DNA from: Thermomonas sp.
GTDB taxonomy: Bacteria > Pseudomonadota > Gammaproteobacteria > Xanthomonadales > Xanthomonadaceae
NCBI GenBank assembly: GCA_020692565.1
Contig: JAIMKJ010000008.1
Coordinates: forward strand, 1 to 64,000
Direction: 5' to 3'
Length of the DNA: 64,000 nt
Shown piece after piece: positions 17,194-26,280 of the stretch. The first letter of the stretch is position 1. Every line of letters begins with the position of its first letter. Under the pieces are notes generated by a model, which had not been told where the DNA came from, did no database searches, and saw nothing but the letters and a program-made list of their open reading frames with translations. Both the position numbers and the translations under genes were made by a program.

Positions 17194-18108
17194 TCAGTCC
17201 GCCTCGCGGGTGCGCGCGGACACGGTATCGGCATCTTGCGGTTCGGCGAACGGCAGCAGGAACATCCGCCACAGCGATGGCTGGGTCGGGCCGATGCCGG
17301 TCTGCCGCACCGGGCCGCGGCTGTAGGTGCCGAACACCCGGTCCCACAGGATCGCATTGCAGGCGTAGTTGGTGTTGCTGTCCTCGAACACCGCCGAATG
17401 GTGCCGCCGGTGCTGGTCGCTGCAGGTGAACAGCGCGCTGAACAGCGGGGTTTCCATGCGCACGTTGGCGTGCGCCAGGGTGGCGTTCGACAGCAGCAGG
17501 ATGCCCGCCACGTTGACCGCCTCGCCCGGGGCGCCGGAAACCACCGCCAGCAGCACCAGCGGCAGTGCCAGCGGTACCAGTTCGAAGGGATGGCTGACCC
17601 CGGCGTTGATCGCGTGCAGGTTCTGGAACCCGTGGTGGAAGCCGTGCCCGCTCATCCGCCACAGCAGCGGCCAGCGGTGGATCGCGCGGTGGATCCAGTA
17701 ATAGATGAAATCGGAGGCGAAATAGAGCACCAGCGCCTGCGCCAGCACCGGCCAATCCGCTGGCCAGAGGATCGCGCCGACCCGTTCGCGGACCCCTGCC
17801 AGCGCCGCCGGCAGCAGCGATTCGTAGGTGGCGATCAGCGCCCCGGAGAGGATCAGGCCGAGCAGATACAGGGCCGCCAGGCGCAGGGTTGCCCCCAGGC
17901 CCAGGCGCCAGGTCGGTTCCGCCGGTATCAGCCGTTCGAGCAGCATCGACACCACCAGGACCGCCGCCAGCGTCGCGAGCAGGGCGCCGTCGTTCGCGCC
18001 CAGCGCCCACCACAGGCCCAGCGCGCCGGCCAGCAGCAGGGGATGGCCCACGGCCGCGACGGCGCGCGCGAACAGGTTCGGTGGGGCGACGACGACGGTA
18101 TCGTCCAT
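17194..18108 (-). CDS. Sterol desaturase/fatty acid hydroxylase superfamily protein
   Basis: 304 residues from the ATG at 18108 (the in-frame extension upstream looks non-coding). Four or more membrane helices carry the di-iron histidine clusters of the superfamily: 'HRAIHR' (about 160), 'HGFHHGFQNLH' (about 175) and 'HRRHH' (about 255). It would hydroxylate or desaturate a lipid in the inner membrane; the substrate is not evident. It is the first of three members of this superfamily in the window. Confidence 0.85.
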   Translation of the reverse strand: MDDTVVVAPPNLFARAVAAVGHPLLLAGALGLWWALGANDGALLATLAAVLVVSMLLERLIPAEPTWRLGLGATLRLAALYLLGLILSGALIATYESLLPAALAGVRERVGAILWPADWPVLAQALVLYFASDFIYYWIHRAIHRWPLLWRMSGHGFHHGFQNLHAINAGVSHPFELVPLALPLVLLAVVSGAPGEAVNVAGILLLSNATLAHANVRMETPLFSALFTCSDQHRRHHSAVFEDSNTNYACNAILWDRVFGTYSRGPVRQTGIGPTQPSLWRMFLLPFAEPQDADTVSARTREAD

Positions 18109-18260
18109 GCGGCTGGATTCGGGAAGCGGTGACGCCCGAGTCTGTCGCCCTTGGCCGTCCGACAAGGAGTGCCGTTGGTCCCGCATGCCCGCCAGTGCCG
18201 CCCGTGTGGGAGCGACGGAAGTCGCGACGACCCCGCCGCAGGACTAAGGGCTCTCGCTTG

Positions 18261-18304
18261 AACCAAAGTGGTGCGTTTCTGAGGAAGCGCACCGTTTAAG
18301 TGCG
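18261..18304 (+). promoter_or_regulatory. Two NtrC-like binding sites upstream of glnA
   Basis: Site 1 at 18261-18275 (GAACCAAAGTGGTGC) and site 2 at 18290-18304 (GCACCGTTTAAGTGC) both fit the 15-base NtrC dyad GCACC-N5/6-GGTGC. Site 1 is close to the E. coli glnA site as I remember it. Centres are 29 bases apart and lie roughly 95-125 bases upstream of the expected sigma-54 start, the usual enhancer arrangement. Confidence 0.75.
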
Positions 18305-18366
18305 AAAAAAGCGAACCCAAGCGGTCGAACTCTATATGAATCAATGGCCTGAGTGACTGTCGCTGC

Positions 18367-18382
18367 TGGCACGCGCCTTGCA
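18367..18382 (+). promoter_or_regulatory. Sigma-54 promoter of glnA
   Basis: TGGCAC (18367-18372), five bases, TTGCA (18378-18382) is an exact -24/-12 consensus with the required GG-N10-GC spacing. It lies 40 bases upstream of the glnA ATG. With the NtrC-like sites above, it implies nitrogen-regulated expression driven by the NtrB-NtrC pair encoded at 61.3-63.9 kb. Confidence 0.92.
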
Positions 18383-18422
18383 AAGAGGAACCCATCCTTC
18401 ACACCCATCGGAGCTTCCGAAG

Positions 18423-19832
18423 ATGTCCCTCGAGCACGTCGAAAAACTCATCAAGGACCACAAGGTCGAATTCGTGGACCTGCGCTTCACCGACATGCGC
18501 GGCGTGCAGCACCACGTCACTTTCCCGAAATCCATCGTCGAGGCCAGCCTGTTCGAGGACGGCAAGATGTTCGACGGCTCTTCGATCAGCGGCTGGAAGG
18601 GCATCAACGAATCCGACATGGTCCTGCTGCCCGACGCGTCGACCGCAGTGCTGGACCCGTTCACCGCCGATCCGACCCTGATCCTGACCTGCGACATCCT
18701 CGATCCGGCGACCATGCAGGCCTATTCGCGCGATCCGCGCGGCGTCGCCAAGCGCGCCGAAGCCTATCTCAAGGCCAGCGGCATCGCCGACCAGGCCTTT
18801 TTCGGCCCGGAACCCGAATTCTTCATCTTCGACAGCGTCCGTTTCGCCAATGAAATGGGCCACACCTTCTTCCACATCGATTCCGAGGAAGCGCACTGGA
18901 ACTCGGCGCGCGAATACGAAGGCGGCAACACCGGCTACCGGCCGATGGTGAAGGGCGGTTACTTCCCGGTCGCGCCGCTCGACTCGCTGCACGACCTGCG
19001 CGCCGAAATGTGCAAGACGCTGGAAGAAGCCGGCATCGAAGTGGAAGTGCATCACCACGAAGTCGCCAACGCCGGCCAGTGCGAGATCGGCACCAAGTTC
19101 AACACCCTGGTGCAGAAGGCCGACGAACTGCTGACGATGAAGTACATCATCAAGAACGTCGCGCACCGCAACGGCAAGACCGCGACCTTCATGCCCAAGC
19201 CCATCGTCGGCGACAACGGCAGCGGCATGCACGTGCACCAGTCGCTGGCCAAGGGCGGCGTGAACCTGTTCTCCGGCGACGGCTACGGCGGCCTGTCGCA
19301 GATGGCGCTGTGGTACATCGGCGGCATCTTCAAGCACGCCCGCGCCATCAATGCCTTCGCCAACTCCACCACCAACAGCTACAAGCGCCTGGTGCCGGGC
19401 TTCGAGGCGCCGGTGATGCTGGCCTACTCGGCGCGCAACCGCTCGGCGTCGTGCCGCATCCCGTACGTGGCCAACCCGAAGGCGCGTCGCATCGAGATCC
19501 GTTTCCCCGATCCGATGAACTCCGGCTACCTCACGTTCGCCGCGCTGATGATGGCCGGCCTGGACGGCATCAAGAACCAGATCGACCCGGGCGCGCCGAG
19601 CGACAAGGACCTGTACGACCTGCCGCCGGAAGAAGAGAAGAACATCCCCACCGTCTGCCATTCGCTGGACCAGGCGCTGGAAGCGCTCGACAAGGACCGC
19701 GATTTCCTCAAGGCCGGCGGCGTGTTCACCGACGACTTCATCGACGGCTACATCGCGCTGAAGATGCAGGAAGTCACGCGTTTCCGCGCAGCGACGCATC
19801 CGCTGGAATACCAGATGTACTACACGATCTGA
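18423..19832 (+). CDS. glnA: Glutamine synthetase, type I
   Basis: 469 residues from the ATG at 18423. The enzyme makes glutamine from glutamate, ammonia and ATP in a cytoplasmic dodecamer. Visible signatures are '[11 protein letters not shown]' near residue 50, '[11 protein letters not shown]', the ATP loop '[10 protein letters not shown]' near 270, and '[13 protein letters not shown]'. The adenylylation loop '[10 protein letters not shown]' holds the Tyr (about 397) modified by GlnE. Length is typical of GSI-beta. The gene has its own sigma-54/NtrC control region and is followed by a palindromic repeat that may end the transcript, then a GNAT gene, PII and amtB. Confidence 0.98.
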   Translation: MSLEHVEKLIKDHKVEFVDLRFTDMRGVQHHVTFPKSIVEASLFEDGKMFDGSSISGWKGINESDMVLLPDASTAVLDPFTADPTLILTCDILDPATMQAYSRDPRGVAKRAEAYLKASGIADQAFFGPEPEFFIFDSVRFANEMGHTFFHIDSEEAHWNSAREYEGGNTGYRPMVKGGYFPVAPLDSLHDLRAEMCKTLEEAGIEVEVHHHEVANAGQCEIGTKFNTLVQKADELLTMKYIIKNVAHRNGKTATFMPKPIVGDNGSGMHVHQSLAKGGVNLFSGDGYGGLSQMALWYIGGIFKHARAINAFANSTTNSYKRLVPGFEAPVMLAYSARNRSASCRIPYVANPKARRIEIRFPDPMNSGYLTFAALMMAGLDGIKNQIDPGAPSDKDLYDLPPEEEKNIPTVCHSLDQALEALDKDRDFLKAGGVFTDDFIDGYIALKMQEVTRFRAATHPLEYQMYYTI

Positions 19833-19849
19833 TGCGTGCTTGCCTGCCC

Positions 19850-19925
19850 GTAGAGCGGACTTCAGTCCGCTGCTTTTCGCCGCGACGTCAAGCGGGCTGA
19901 AGCCCGCTCTACGGCCCGCTCTACG
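19850..19925. repeat. REP-type palindrome pair after glnA
   Basis: GTAGAGCGG-ACTTCAGTCCGCT is followed after about 20 bases by an inverted partner AGCGGGCTGAAGCCCGCTCTAC, then a third partial arm. The GTAGAGCGGGCTTCAGCCCGCT type is a common intergenic palindrome in Xanthomonadaceae. It may also act as the glnA terminator. A related family with GTAGGAGGG ends occurs at 51387-51587 and 63905-64000. Confidence 0.75.
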
Positions 19926-19947
19926 GGACAGGCAGACAAGGCGACCG

Positions 19948-20403
19948 ATGGACATCCGTATCGACGACCTGCAGGGCGACGCGATCATCGCGCTGCTGCG
20001 CGATCACAAGGCCGAGTTGGCCCTGCATTCGCCGCCGGACAGTTGCCACGCGCTGGATCTCGATGGTCTGCGCCGTCCGGAGGTGACGTTCTGGAGCGTC
20101 TGGGAAGCGGCCGAGTTGTTGGGCTGCGGCGCGTTGAAGGAACTCGATCCCGCGCACGGCGAAATCAAATCGATGCGCACCGTGCGGGGGCACGCGCGCA
20201 AAGGGGTGGCGACGCGATTGATGCGCCACATCCTGCAGGAAGCCAGGCGTCGCGATTATCGGCGCCTGAGTCTGGAAACCGGTTCGATGGCGGTATTCGA
20301 ACCGGCGAGGGCGCTGTACGGGCGCTTCGGCTTCGAAGCATGCGGTCCGTTTGCGGACTACGTCGAAGACCCGTACAGCATGTTCATGACGATCGCGCTC
20401 TGA
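19948..20403 (+). CDS. GNAT family N-acetyltransferase
   Basis: 151 residues. The acetyl-CoA-binding motif A is clear: 'MRTVRGHARKGVATRLMRHILQEAR' (about 72-96), followed by 'LSLETGSMAVFEPARALYGRFGFEACGPFADY'. These marks place it in the general GNAT group whose members acetylate small amines or peptides; the acceptor is unknown. It sits between glnA and the PII gene but has no known role in nitrogen control. Confidence 0.88.
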   Translation: MDIRIDDLQGDAIIALLRDHKAELALHSPPDSCHALDLDGLRRPEVTFWSVWEAAELLGCGALKELDPAHGEIKSMRTVRGHARKGVATRLMRHILQEARRRDYRRLSLETGSMAVFEPARALYGRFGFEACGPFADYVEDPYSMFMTIAL

Positions 20404-20919
<516 letters not shown>

Positions 20920-20941
20920 CCCTCACTCGGAGACATGTCCC

Positions 20942-22543
20942 ATGAAGACTGGATTTCTGTCCGGGTCGAGAACCCGTGACGCTCTGACCGGTACCGGCCT
21001 GGTCCGTACCGCAATGTTCGCGCTGCTGTTCGGCGCGATGACCTTCGGCGCAACGTTGACCGTCGCCGCGCAGTCGACGCCGGCCACCGAAGCCACCGCA
21101 ACCACTCAATCCGCGACGGAAGCGCCGCCGCCGGACACCGCTGCCGAAGCCTTGGAAGCGACTGCCGAAGCCCAAGCCGCCGAAGTCGAAGTGGCCGAAC
21201 CCGCACCCGCCGAACCGGCCACCGCACCCGCGCAGGTCGCCGACAAGGGCGATACCGCATGGATCCTCGTCTGCGCGGCGCTGGTGATCTTCATGACCTT
21301 GCCGGGCCTGGCGCTGTTCTACGGCGGCCTGGTGCGCAGCAAGAACGTGCTGTCGATCCTGATGCAGTGCCTGGTGGTGTTCTCGCTGGTCGCGGTGCTG
21401 TGGGTGATCTACGGCTACAGCCTTGCGTTCACCGAAAACAACGCCTTCATCGGCGGCGGCGCGCGGTTGTTCGGCGAAGGGCTCAACGGCGCGATGGGCG
21501 GCACCTTCACCAAGGGCGTGTATATCCCGGAGCTCGCGTTCTTCGTGTTCCAGGGCGCGTTCGCCTGCATCACCTGCGCGCTGATCATCGGTGCCTTCGC
21601 CGAGCGCGTGAAATTCGCCGGCCTTCTGGTGTTCACGGTGATCTGGTTCACATTCGCCTATGCGCCGATGGCGCACATGGTGTGGTTCTTCCCGGGCCCG
21701 GATGCATTCACCGATGTCGATGCGGTCGACGGCGTGCTGGCGAAGTCCGGTTTCCTGTGGGCGAAGGGCGCGCTGGATTTCGCGGGCGGCACCGTGGTGC
21801 ACATCAACGCGGCCATCGCCGGTCTGGTCGGCGCGTACGTCATCGGTCCGCGCGTCGGCTACCGCCGCGAAGCGATCCGGCCGCACAACCTGACGCAGAC
21901 GATGGTGGGCGCTTCGATCCTGTGGTTCGGGTGGTTCGGCTTCAACGCCGGTTCCGCGCTGGAAGCCAACGGCGTCGCCGCACTGGCGTTCGCCAACACC
22001 TTCCTCGCCACCGCGGCCGCGGTGCTGAGCTGGAGTGCGGTGGAATGGCTGGCGCGCGGCAAGCCCTCGATGCTGGGCGGCGCGTCGGGCGCGGTCGCGG
22101 GTCTGGTCGCGATCACCCCGGCCGCGGGTCTGGTCGGCCTGATGGGCGCGCTCGCCATCGGTGCGATCGCCGGCATCGTCTGCTTCTGGGGCGTGACCGG
22201 GCTGAAGAAGCTGCTGCGCGCCGACGACAGTCTCGACGTGTTCGGCGTGCACGGCGTCGGCGGCATCACCGGTGCGCTGCTCACCGGCGTGTTCGCGGCG
22301 CCGTCGCTCGGCGGCGCGGGCATCTGGGATTACGTCACCGAAACCGCGCTGGCCGATTACAGCATCGGCGGGCAAGTCTGGATCCAGTTGCAGGGCGTGC
22401 TGGTGACGGTGGCCTTGTCGGGCGTGGTGTCGCTGGTCGCGTTCACGCTGGTGAAGTACACCATCGGCCTGCGCGTGAACGAGGAAGCCGAGCGCGAAGG
22501 CCTCGACATCGCATCGCACGGCGAAGCGGCCTACGAGAACTGA
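20942..22543 (+). CDS. amtB: Ammonium transporter AmtB
   Basis: 533 residues. An N-terminal signal-like helix (about 18-41) is followed by an unusual Ala/Glu/Pro/Thr-rich segment of about 60 residues before the channel starts at 'DTAWILVCAALVIFMTLPGLALFYGGLVR'. The channel has 11 helices and the Amt marks 'FQGAFACITCALIIGAFAER', 'HINAAIAGLVG' and 'DDSLDVFGVHGVGGITGALL'. It passes ammonia across the inner membrane and is closed by GlnK, encoded directly upstream in the same operon. The acidic periplasmic extension is longer than in E. coli AmtB. Confidence 0.96.
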   Translation: MKTGFLSGSRTRDALTGTGLVRTAMFALLFGAMTFGATLTVAAQSTPATEATATTQSATEAPPPDTAAEALEATAEAQAAEVEVAEPAPAEPATAPAQVADKGDTAWILVCAALVIFMTLPGLALFYGGLVRSKNVLSILMQCLVVFSLVAVLWVIYGYSLAFTENNAFIGGGARLFGEGLNGAMGGTFTKGVYIPELAFFVFQGAFACITCALIIGAFAERVKFAGLLVFTVIWFTFAYAPMAHMVWFFPGPDAFTDVDAVDGVLAKSGFLWAKGALDFAGGTVVHINAAIAGLVGAYVIGPRVGYRREAIRPHNLTQTMVGASILWFGWFGFNAGSALEANGVAALAFANTFLATAAAVLSWSAVEWLARGKPSMLGGASGAVAGLVAITPAAGLVGLMGALAIGAIAGIVCFWGVTGLKKLLRADDSLDVFGVHGVGGITGALLTGVFAAPSLGGAGIWDYVTETALADYSIGGQVWIQLQGVLVTVALSGVVSLVAFTLVKYTIGLRVNEEAEREGLDIASHGEAAYEN

Positions 22544-22569
22544 TCGGCGAAAGCATCGCCAAGTGAAAA

Positions 22570-22604
22570 CCGGCGGTGCGGGCGTTCGCGTCCCGCACCG
22601 CCGG
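22570..22604 (+). terminator. Strong hairpin after amtB
   Basis: A perfect 13-bp stem CCGGCGGTGCGGG / CCCGCACCGCCGG around a 9-base loop, 27 bases past the amtB stop. There is no U-tract, so termination may be imperfect; it separates the nitrogen operon from the P450 gene. Confidence 0.65.
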
Positions 22605-22641
22605 CGTATGATCGACCCGGAAGATTCGCCGGGAGTTGTCG

Positions 22642-24066
22642 ATGGAGCGACCCGAACAAGCCGCCGGGATGTGCAGGCAGGCGTCGATCGATGCGTTCGA
22701 TGCGGACATGCCGGTTGTACGCGATCTGCAGCGGCTCGGCGCCGAGCCGATGGCCTGTCTGGATCGTTGGCGTCGCGCGTTGGGCGACCTGTATCGTCTC
22801 GATCACGCCGGCCCGTTGCTCACGCGCGACGCGGACTGCCCCGGCGTGGTGGTGGTCTCCGGCGAGGCCCATCAGCGCGCGGTGTTGACCGATATCGAAC
22901 GCTTCGTGTTGCCGGAATCGGCGGCGCGCACGCTCGGTCTGCCGCCCGCACTGCATACGCTCAACGCCGGCCTGCACGGGATGCGCGGCGACCGTCACGA
23001 ACATCACAAGCAACGGCTGGCGCGCATGCTCGCGGCCGTCGACGCGGACGCGATGCGGATCGCCATCGCGCCCGCCGTGCAGACCATCGCGACGCGATTG
23101 CGGGCCGGTGCCGGCGCGCTGGTGTCGATGCGCGCATTGACGCAAGAAGCCTCGTCGCGATTGCTGTTCGGCATGGCCGGCAGCGCGACCGTCGGCCCGG
23201 AACGCTTGATGGCCTATTTCCAACTGCGACGCGAAGCGGCGGCGCCCGGGCGCGTGGTCGATGCCGGGACGCGGATGCGTTTGATCGCGCTGGGTGAAGC
23301 AGTGGACACGGGCTTGCGCGACTATCGGCGGCAGGTGCGTGCGTCGCCGGGCACGGCTGCCGAAGCCGGGGCGCTCGCCGCGCTGGCGCTGGCGGACGAC
23401 ATCGACGACAACGCGTTCGTCGGCCACGCCAACGTGCTGTTCATTTCCTGCAACGAGCCGGTGGCGGTGGCGCTGACCTGGACGCTGCTGGCGATCAGTC
23501 AACTGCCCCGGTTGCAGGCGCGGCTGCGTGCCGAATCGACCGCGGACGGCGATCGCGATGGCCGCACCCGTCCACCCATGCCGTTGCTCGAATCGGTGCT
23601 GAGCGAATCGCTGCGGGTGCTCACGCCCAATGCACTGATGGTGCGCGTGGTGCACGAGCCGGTGATGCTGGGTGGGTATCGTCTGCCTGCGGGTTGCGAA
23701 GTGCTGCTGTGTCCGTTCCTGTCGCATCGCGATCCGCAGTGGTTCCCTGCGCCGCAGCGTTTCTCGCCGTCGCGCTGGGCGGGTTTGCGGCCGTCGGCAT
23801 ACACGTATTTTCCGTTCGGCGCCGGCGGTCACGGCTGCGTCGGTCGTGCGCTCGCGCTGCGCATGCTGCACGCCGCGCTGTCGGCGCTGCTGCGCGAAGG
23901 CGTGATCGTGCTGGATGGCGATGCGGACGTCGACTGGCGCGTGCAGGTGATGCTGATGCCGACGGTCGATCCGATGCTGCGACTGCACGATACGTTGCCG
24001 GCGCGCTGCGGAATGCTGCATGGCGGCATCGCCGGAATCGTCGCGCTGTCGGACGAAGGGTGTTGA
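22642..24066 (+). CDS. Cytochrome P450 of the RiPP cluster (ApyO-like)
   Basis: 474 residues from the ATG at 22642, with GGGAG six bases before it. The heme loop 'FPFGAGGHGCVG' has the ligand at Cys399, and the K-helix reads 'ESVLSESLRVL' (ExxR). The I-helix is atypical: the usual AGx(E/D)T is 'SCNEP', so the acid is kept but the O2-activating Thr is Pro, as can occur in P450s that couple aryl groups instead of hydroxylating. In the aminopyruvatide pathway a P450 joins two aromatic side chains of the core; here Trp and Tyr of the WLYD core would be the candidates. First gene of the cluster, 126 bases before the precursor gene. Confidence 0.85.
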   Translation: MERPEQAAGMCRQASIDAFDADMPVVRDLQRLGAEPMACLDRWRRALGDLYRLDHAGPLLTRDADCPGVVVVSGEAHQRAVLTDIERFVLPESAARTLGLPPALHTLNAGLHGMRGDRHEHHKQRLARMLAAVDADAMRIAIAPAVQTIATRLRAGAGALVSMRALTQEASSRLLFGMAGSATVGPERLMAYFQLRREAAAPGRVVDAGTRMRLIALGEAVDTGLRDYRRQVRASPGTAAEAGALAALALADDIDDNAFVGHANVLFISCNEPVAVALTWTLLAISQLPRLQARLRAESTADGDRDGRTRPPMPLLESVLSESLRVLTPNALMVRVVHEPVMLGGYRLPAGCEVLLCPFLSHRDPQWFPAPQRFSPSRWAGLRPSAYTYFPFGAGGHGCVGRALALRMLHAALSALLREGVIVLDGDADVDWRVQVMLMPTVDPMLRLHDTLPARCGMLHGGIAGIVALSDEGC

Positions 24067-24192
24067 CAGCTTCGCGGAAGCGGTGCAAGTTTCGGCACAG
24101 CGCGGCTTCACGCATCGTCACGCGCAAGGATACTGCAGTGTTATCGCCGGGTTCCGCACGGAGCCCTCCACACGCAGAAGAGGAGCAGGGAA

Positions 24193-24474
24193 ATGGCAAC
24201 AACCCGTAAGCCGGGCATGAAGAAAGCCGCCGCCAAGAAGGCCCCAGCGAAGAAAGCATCGGCAAAGAAGGCCTCGGCGAAGAAAGCAGGCGCCGCCAAA
24301 GCCGCCACCATCGCCCTTTCGGGCACCATCCCGAAAATGCAGTTGAGCATGCCGCTGGACGCGAAGAAAATCGCCGCGATCCAGCGTTGCATCGAAAAAG
24401 GCACGTTGACCGTCAGCTTGAGCAAGGTCGATCTGACCGGCGGCAAGCTCGGCGGTCCCTGGCTGTACGACTGA
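24193..24474 (+). CDS. Putative RiPP precursor peptide, C-terminus WLYD
   Basis: 93 residues, with a GAGGAG ribosome site. Residues 1-38 are a histone H1-like Lys/Ala stretch ('KKAAAKKAPAKKASAKK' type). A region (about 40-80) with a predicted helix follows ('LDAKKIAAIQRCIEKG'), then 'LTGGKLGGPWLYD' at the C-terminus. Ending in Asp after two aromatics one residue apart (Trp90, Tyr92) fits the known chemistry of this enzyme set: aryl cross-link by P450, beta-methylation by B12-rSAM, and conversion of C-terminal Asp to aminopyruvate by the MNIO. The single Cys lies in the leader part. Alternative: a small DNA-binding protein. Its position between the P450 and MNIO genes favours the precursor. 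Confidence 0.75.
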   Translation: MATTRKPGMKKAAAKKAPAKKASAKKASAKKAGAAKAATIALSGTIPKMQLSMPLDAKKIAAIQRCIEKGTLTVSLSKVDLTGGKLGGPWLYD

Positions 24475-24480
24475 TCTTCG

Positions 24481-24508
24481 CGACTCCGGCTCGCGAGAGT
24501 CGGAGTCG
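24481..24508 (+). terminator. Hairpin between precursor and enzyme genes
   Basis: CGACTCCG (24481-24488) pairs with CGGAGTCG (24501-24508), six bases after the precursor stop. There is no U-tract. Such hairpins often stabilise a precursor mRNA or partly terminate it, giving more precursor than enzyme. Confidence 0.55.
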
Positions 24509-24592
24509 TCGAGTCGGCGACGGATCGTGTCCCGCGTGCGGGACGCGGGCGTGGCCTTATCTTCGCGGTCGTCGCACCGAGGATCAATGCGA

Positions 24593-25447
24593 ATGAAGTA
24601 TTTCCGTTCCGATCCCGCGCGGACCCAGCTCGGCCTGGCCTACGGCCCGAGTGCGCTCGCGTATCTGGACGCGCATCCGGATGCGCTCGATTACATCGAG
24701 ATTCCCTTCGAGCAACTGCGGCATACGCCCGACGCGGGCGCGCTGCAGGCGCATATGCCGCTGGTGCTGCACTGCGCCAGCGTGTCGGTGGCGGGCACTG
24801 TCGCGCCGTCGGCCGATACGATGCGCGCGATCGCCGATGCCGCCGAGCGCCTGCAAACGCCGTGGGTCGGCGAGCATCTCGCATTCGTCTCGGCCGAGCC
24901 GCTCGGTGGCGAAACAGAAGCGGATCGCGATCCGACCACCCTGACGTACACCGTTTGCCCGCAGCTCAGCGAAGCCTCGGTGTCGCGTGTGGTGGAGAAC
25001 GTCGCCGCTGCGCGCCGACAGCTCGGCGATACGCCGCTGCTGCTGGAGAATTCGCCGCAGTATTTCGAGATTCCCGGCAGCACGATGCCGATGAGCGATT
25101 TCATCGCTGCGGTGTTCGCGCGCTGTGATGCGGGACTGCTGCTCGACCTCACTCATTTCCTCATCACCTGCCTCAACACCGGCGCCGATCCGGAGCGCGA
25201 ACTGGATCGCTTGCCGCTGTCGCGGGTGGTGGAAGTGCATATTTCCGGGCTGAGCGTGCAGTCGGGCATCGCTTGGGACGACCACGCCGTGCCGGCGCCG
25301 CCACAGGTGTTCGAACTGCTGCGCCGCGTACTGCGCGACGTGCGCCCGCAGGCGTTGACCGTCGAATACAACTGGTCGGCGGCGTTCCCGCAGCCGATCC
25401 TGCATCGGCACCTGCTGCGCGTGCGCGAACTGCTGGAGGCGGCATGA
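24593..25447 (+). CDS. MNIO (DUF692) family oxidase, ApyH-like
   Basis: 284 residues from ATG 24593, which has GAGGA nine bases upstream (ATG 24587 in frame is an alternative). It belongs to the multinuclear non-heme iron-dependent oxidative enzymes, TIM-barrel proteins that modify RiPPs. Metal-ligand motifs appear in order: 'LHCASVS' (about 59), 'GEHLAFVS' (about 92), 'LENSPQYFE' (about 147), 'LLDLTHFLITC' (about 185), 'EVHISGL' (about 214), 'DDHAVP' and 'VEYNW'. Most MNIOs act on Cys or Asn; in the aminopyruvatide pathway the MNIO rebuilds a C-terminal Asp, which this precursor has. The stop overlaps the partner gene start (ATGA). Confidence 0.9.
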   Translation: MKYFRSDPARTQLGLAYGPSALAYLDAHPDALDYIEIPFEQLRHTPDAGALQAHMPLVLHCASVSVAGTVAPSADTMRAIADAAERLQTPWVGEHLAFVSAEPLGGETEADRDPTTLTYTVCPQLSEASVSRVVENVAAARRQLGDTPLLLENSPQYFEIPGSTMPMSDFIAAVFARCDAGLLLDLTHFLITCLNTGADPERELDRLPLSRVVEVHISGLSVQSGIAWDDHAVPAPPQVFELLRRVLRDVRPQALTVEYNWSAAFPQPILHRHLLRVRELLEAA

Positions 25448-26280
25448 GTCTGGCGCGCGTGCATGCGGTGATGGCGGCCGGCGTGGATCAGCCGCGATTG
25501 CTGGAACGTTGGATGGCCGATGCCGCGCAACTGCGCGAACTCGGCGTCGAACCCGAAGGCTTCGATCTGCACGCGCTGGCCAAGTTCGCAGGTCTCGGCG
25601 TGAAGGTGCGCCACAACCCGCTGCGGCCGATGTTCCCGCTGGCTTTCCGGCTGATGAGCGTGGCCGCGATCGAGATCGACATGTTCTCCGCATACGCACT
25701 GCATCGCTCGCGAGAAGGCCGTGGTTTCGCCGCCGACATGGTGCAGCGCGCGCGCGATCTGGTCGCTTTCGTCGGCGGATGGCACGATCCGGCGATGCGC
25801 GTACACGCGCTGCTCTGGGACGCGATGCGCTACGAGCTGGCCGTCGCGCAGTTCCGCGCGCCGCAATCGGAAAATACGATCCGTACGGACATCAGCGCAT
25901 CGCGCGCGCCCTGCATCCGCGGCGGGATCGCGCTGCACGAGCTGCAGTCCGATCCGCGTCAGCTCGCCGACGCGCTGCATGTCAGCGTGCCGCAGTTGGA
26001 GGACGTGCCGCTGCAGCCGCAGGCGTTCTGCTTCTGGCGTGCGCTGGCAGATGAAGGCAGTGCTGACGACGACAACGGCGGCACCGCGGTAATCGCCGTC
26101 GACGCGCTCGGCCAGCATCTGCTGTCGCGCATCGACGGCAAGCGCAGCGTCGCAGCGCTGGTGCGCGAACTCGGCGGCGGGCGCGATGCCGGACGCGCGG
26201 TCGCGATCGGGCTCGACAGTCTCGCCGCCATCGGCATCGTCGCCTTGCCGCAGCGCCGAACGCGACCCGCATGCGCCTGA
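25444..26280 (+). CDS. MNIO partner protein with C-terminal RRE/PqqD-like domain (ApyI-like)
   Basis: 278 residues; it starts in the ATGA overlap with the MNIO gene, so the two are translationally coupled. The N-terminal ~190 residues are helical and unlike a common enzyme. The C-terminal ~85 residues ('FCFWRALADEG', 'LGQHLLSRIDGKRSVAALVREL', 'GLDSLAAIGIVALP') have the winged-helix pattern of a RiPP recognition element. MNIOs normally need such a partner that binds the leader peptide and presents the core. It overlaps the radical SAM gene by 10 bases. Confidence 0.82.
   Translation: MSLARVHAVMAAGVDQPRLLERWMADAAQLRELGVEPEGFDLHALAKFAGLGVKVRHNPLRPMFPLAFRLMSVAAIEIDMFSAYALHRSREGRGFAADMVQRARDLVAFVGGWHDPAMRVHALLWDAMRYELAVAQFRAPQSENTIRTDISASRAPCIRGGIALHELQSDPRQLADALHVSVPQLEDVPLQPQAFCFWRALADEGSADDDNGGTAVIAVDALGQHLLSRIDGKRSVAALVRELGGGRDAGRAVAIGLDSLAAIGIVALPQRRTRPACA

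Noticed and set aside
15688..18132. Plus-strand open frame of 814 codons opposite the patatin and hydroxylase genes
   Set aside because: It crosses two genes with clear motifs on the other strand and encodes a His/Arg/Gln-rich low-complexity product.
24193..24474. The Lys/Ala-rich 93-residue protein as a plain histone H1-like DNA-binding protein
   Set aside because: Its C-terminal half is not histone-like, ends WLYD, and the gene sits exactly between P450 and MNIO genes; the precursor reading explains more.
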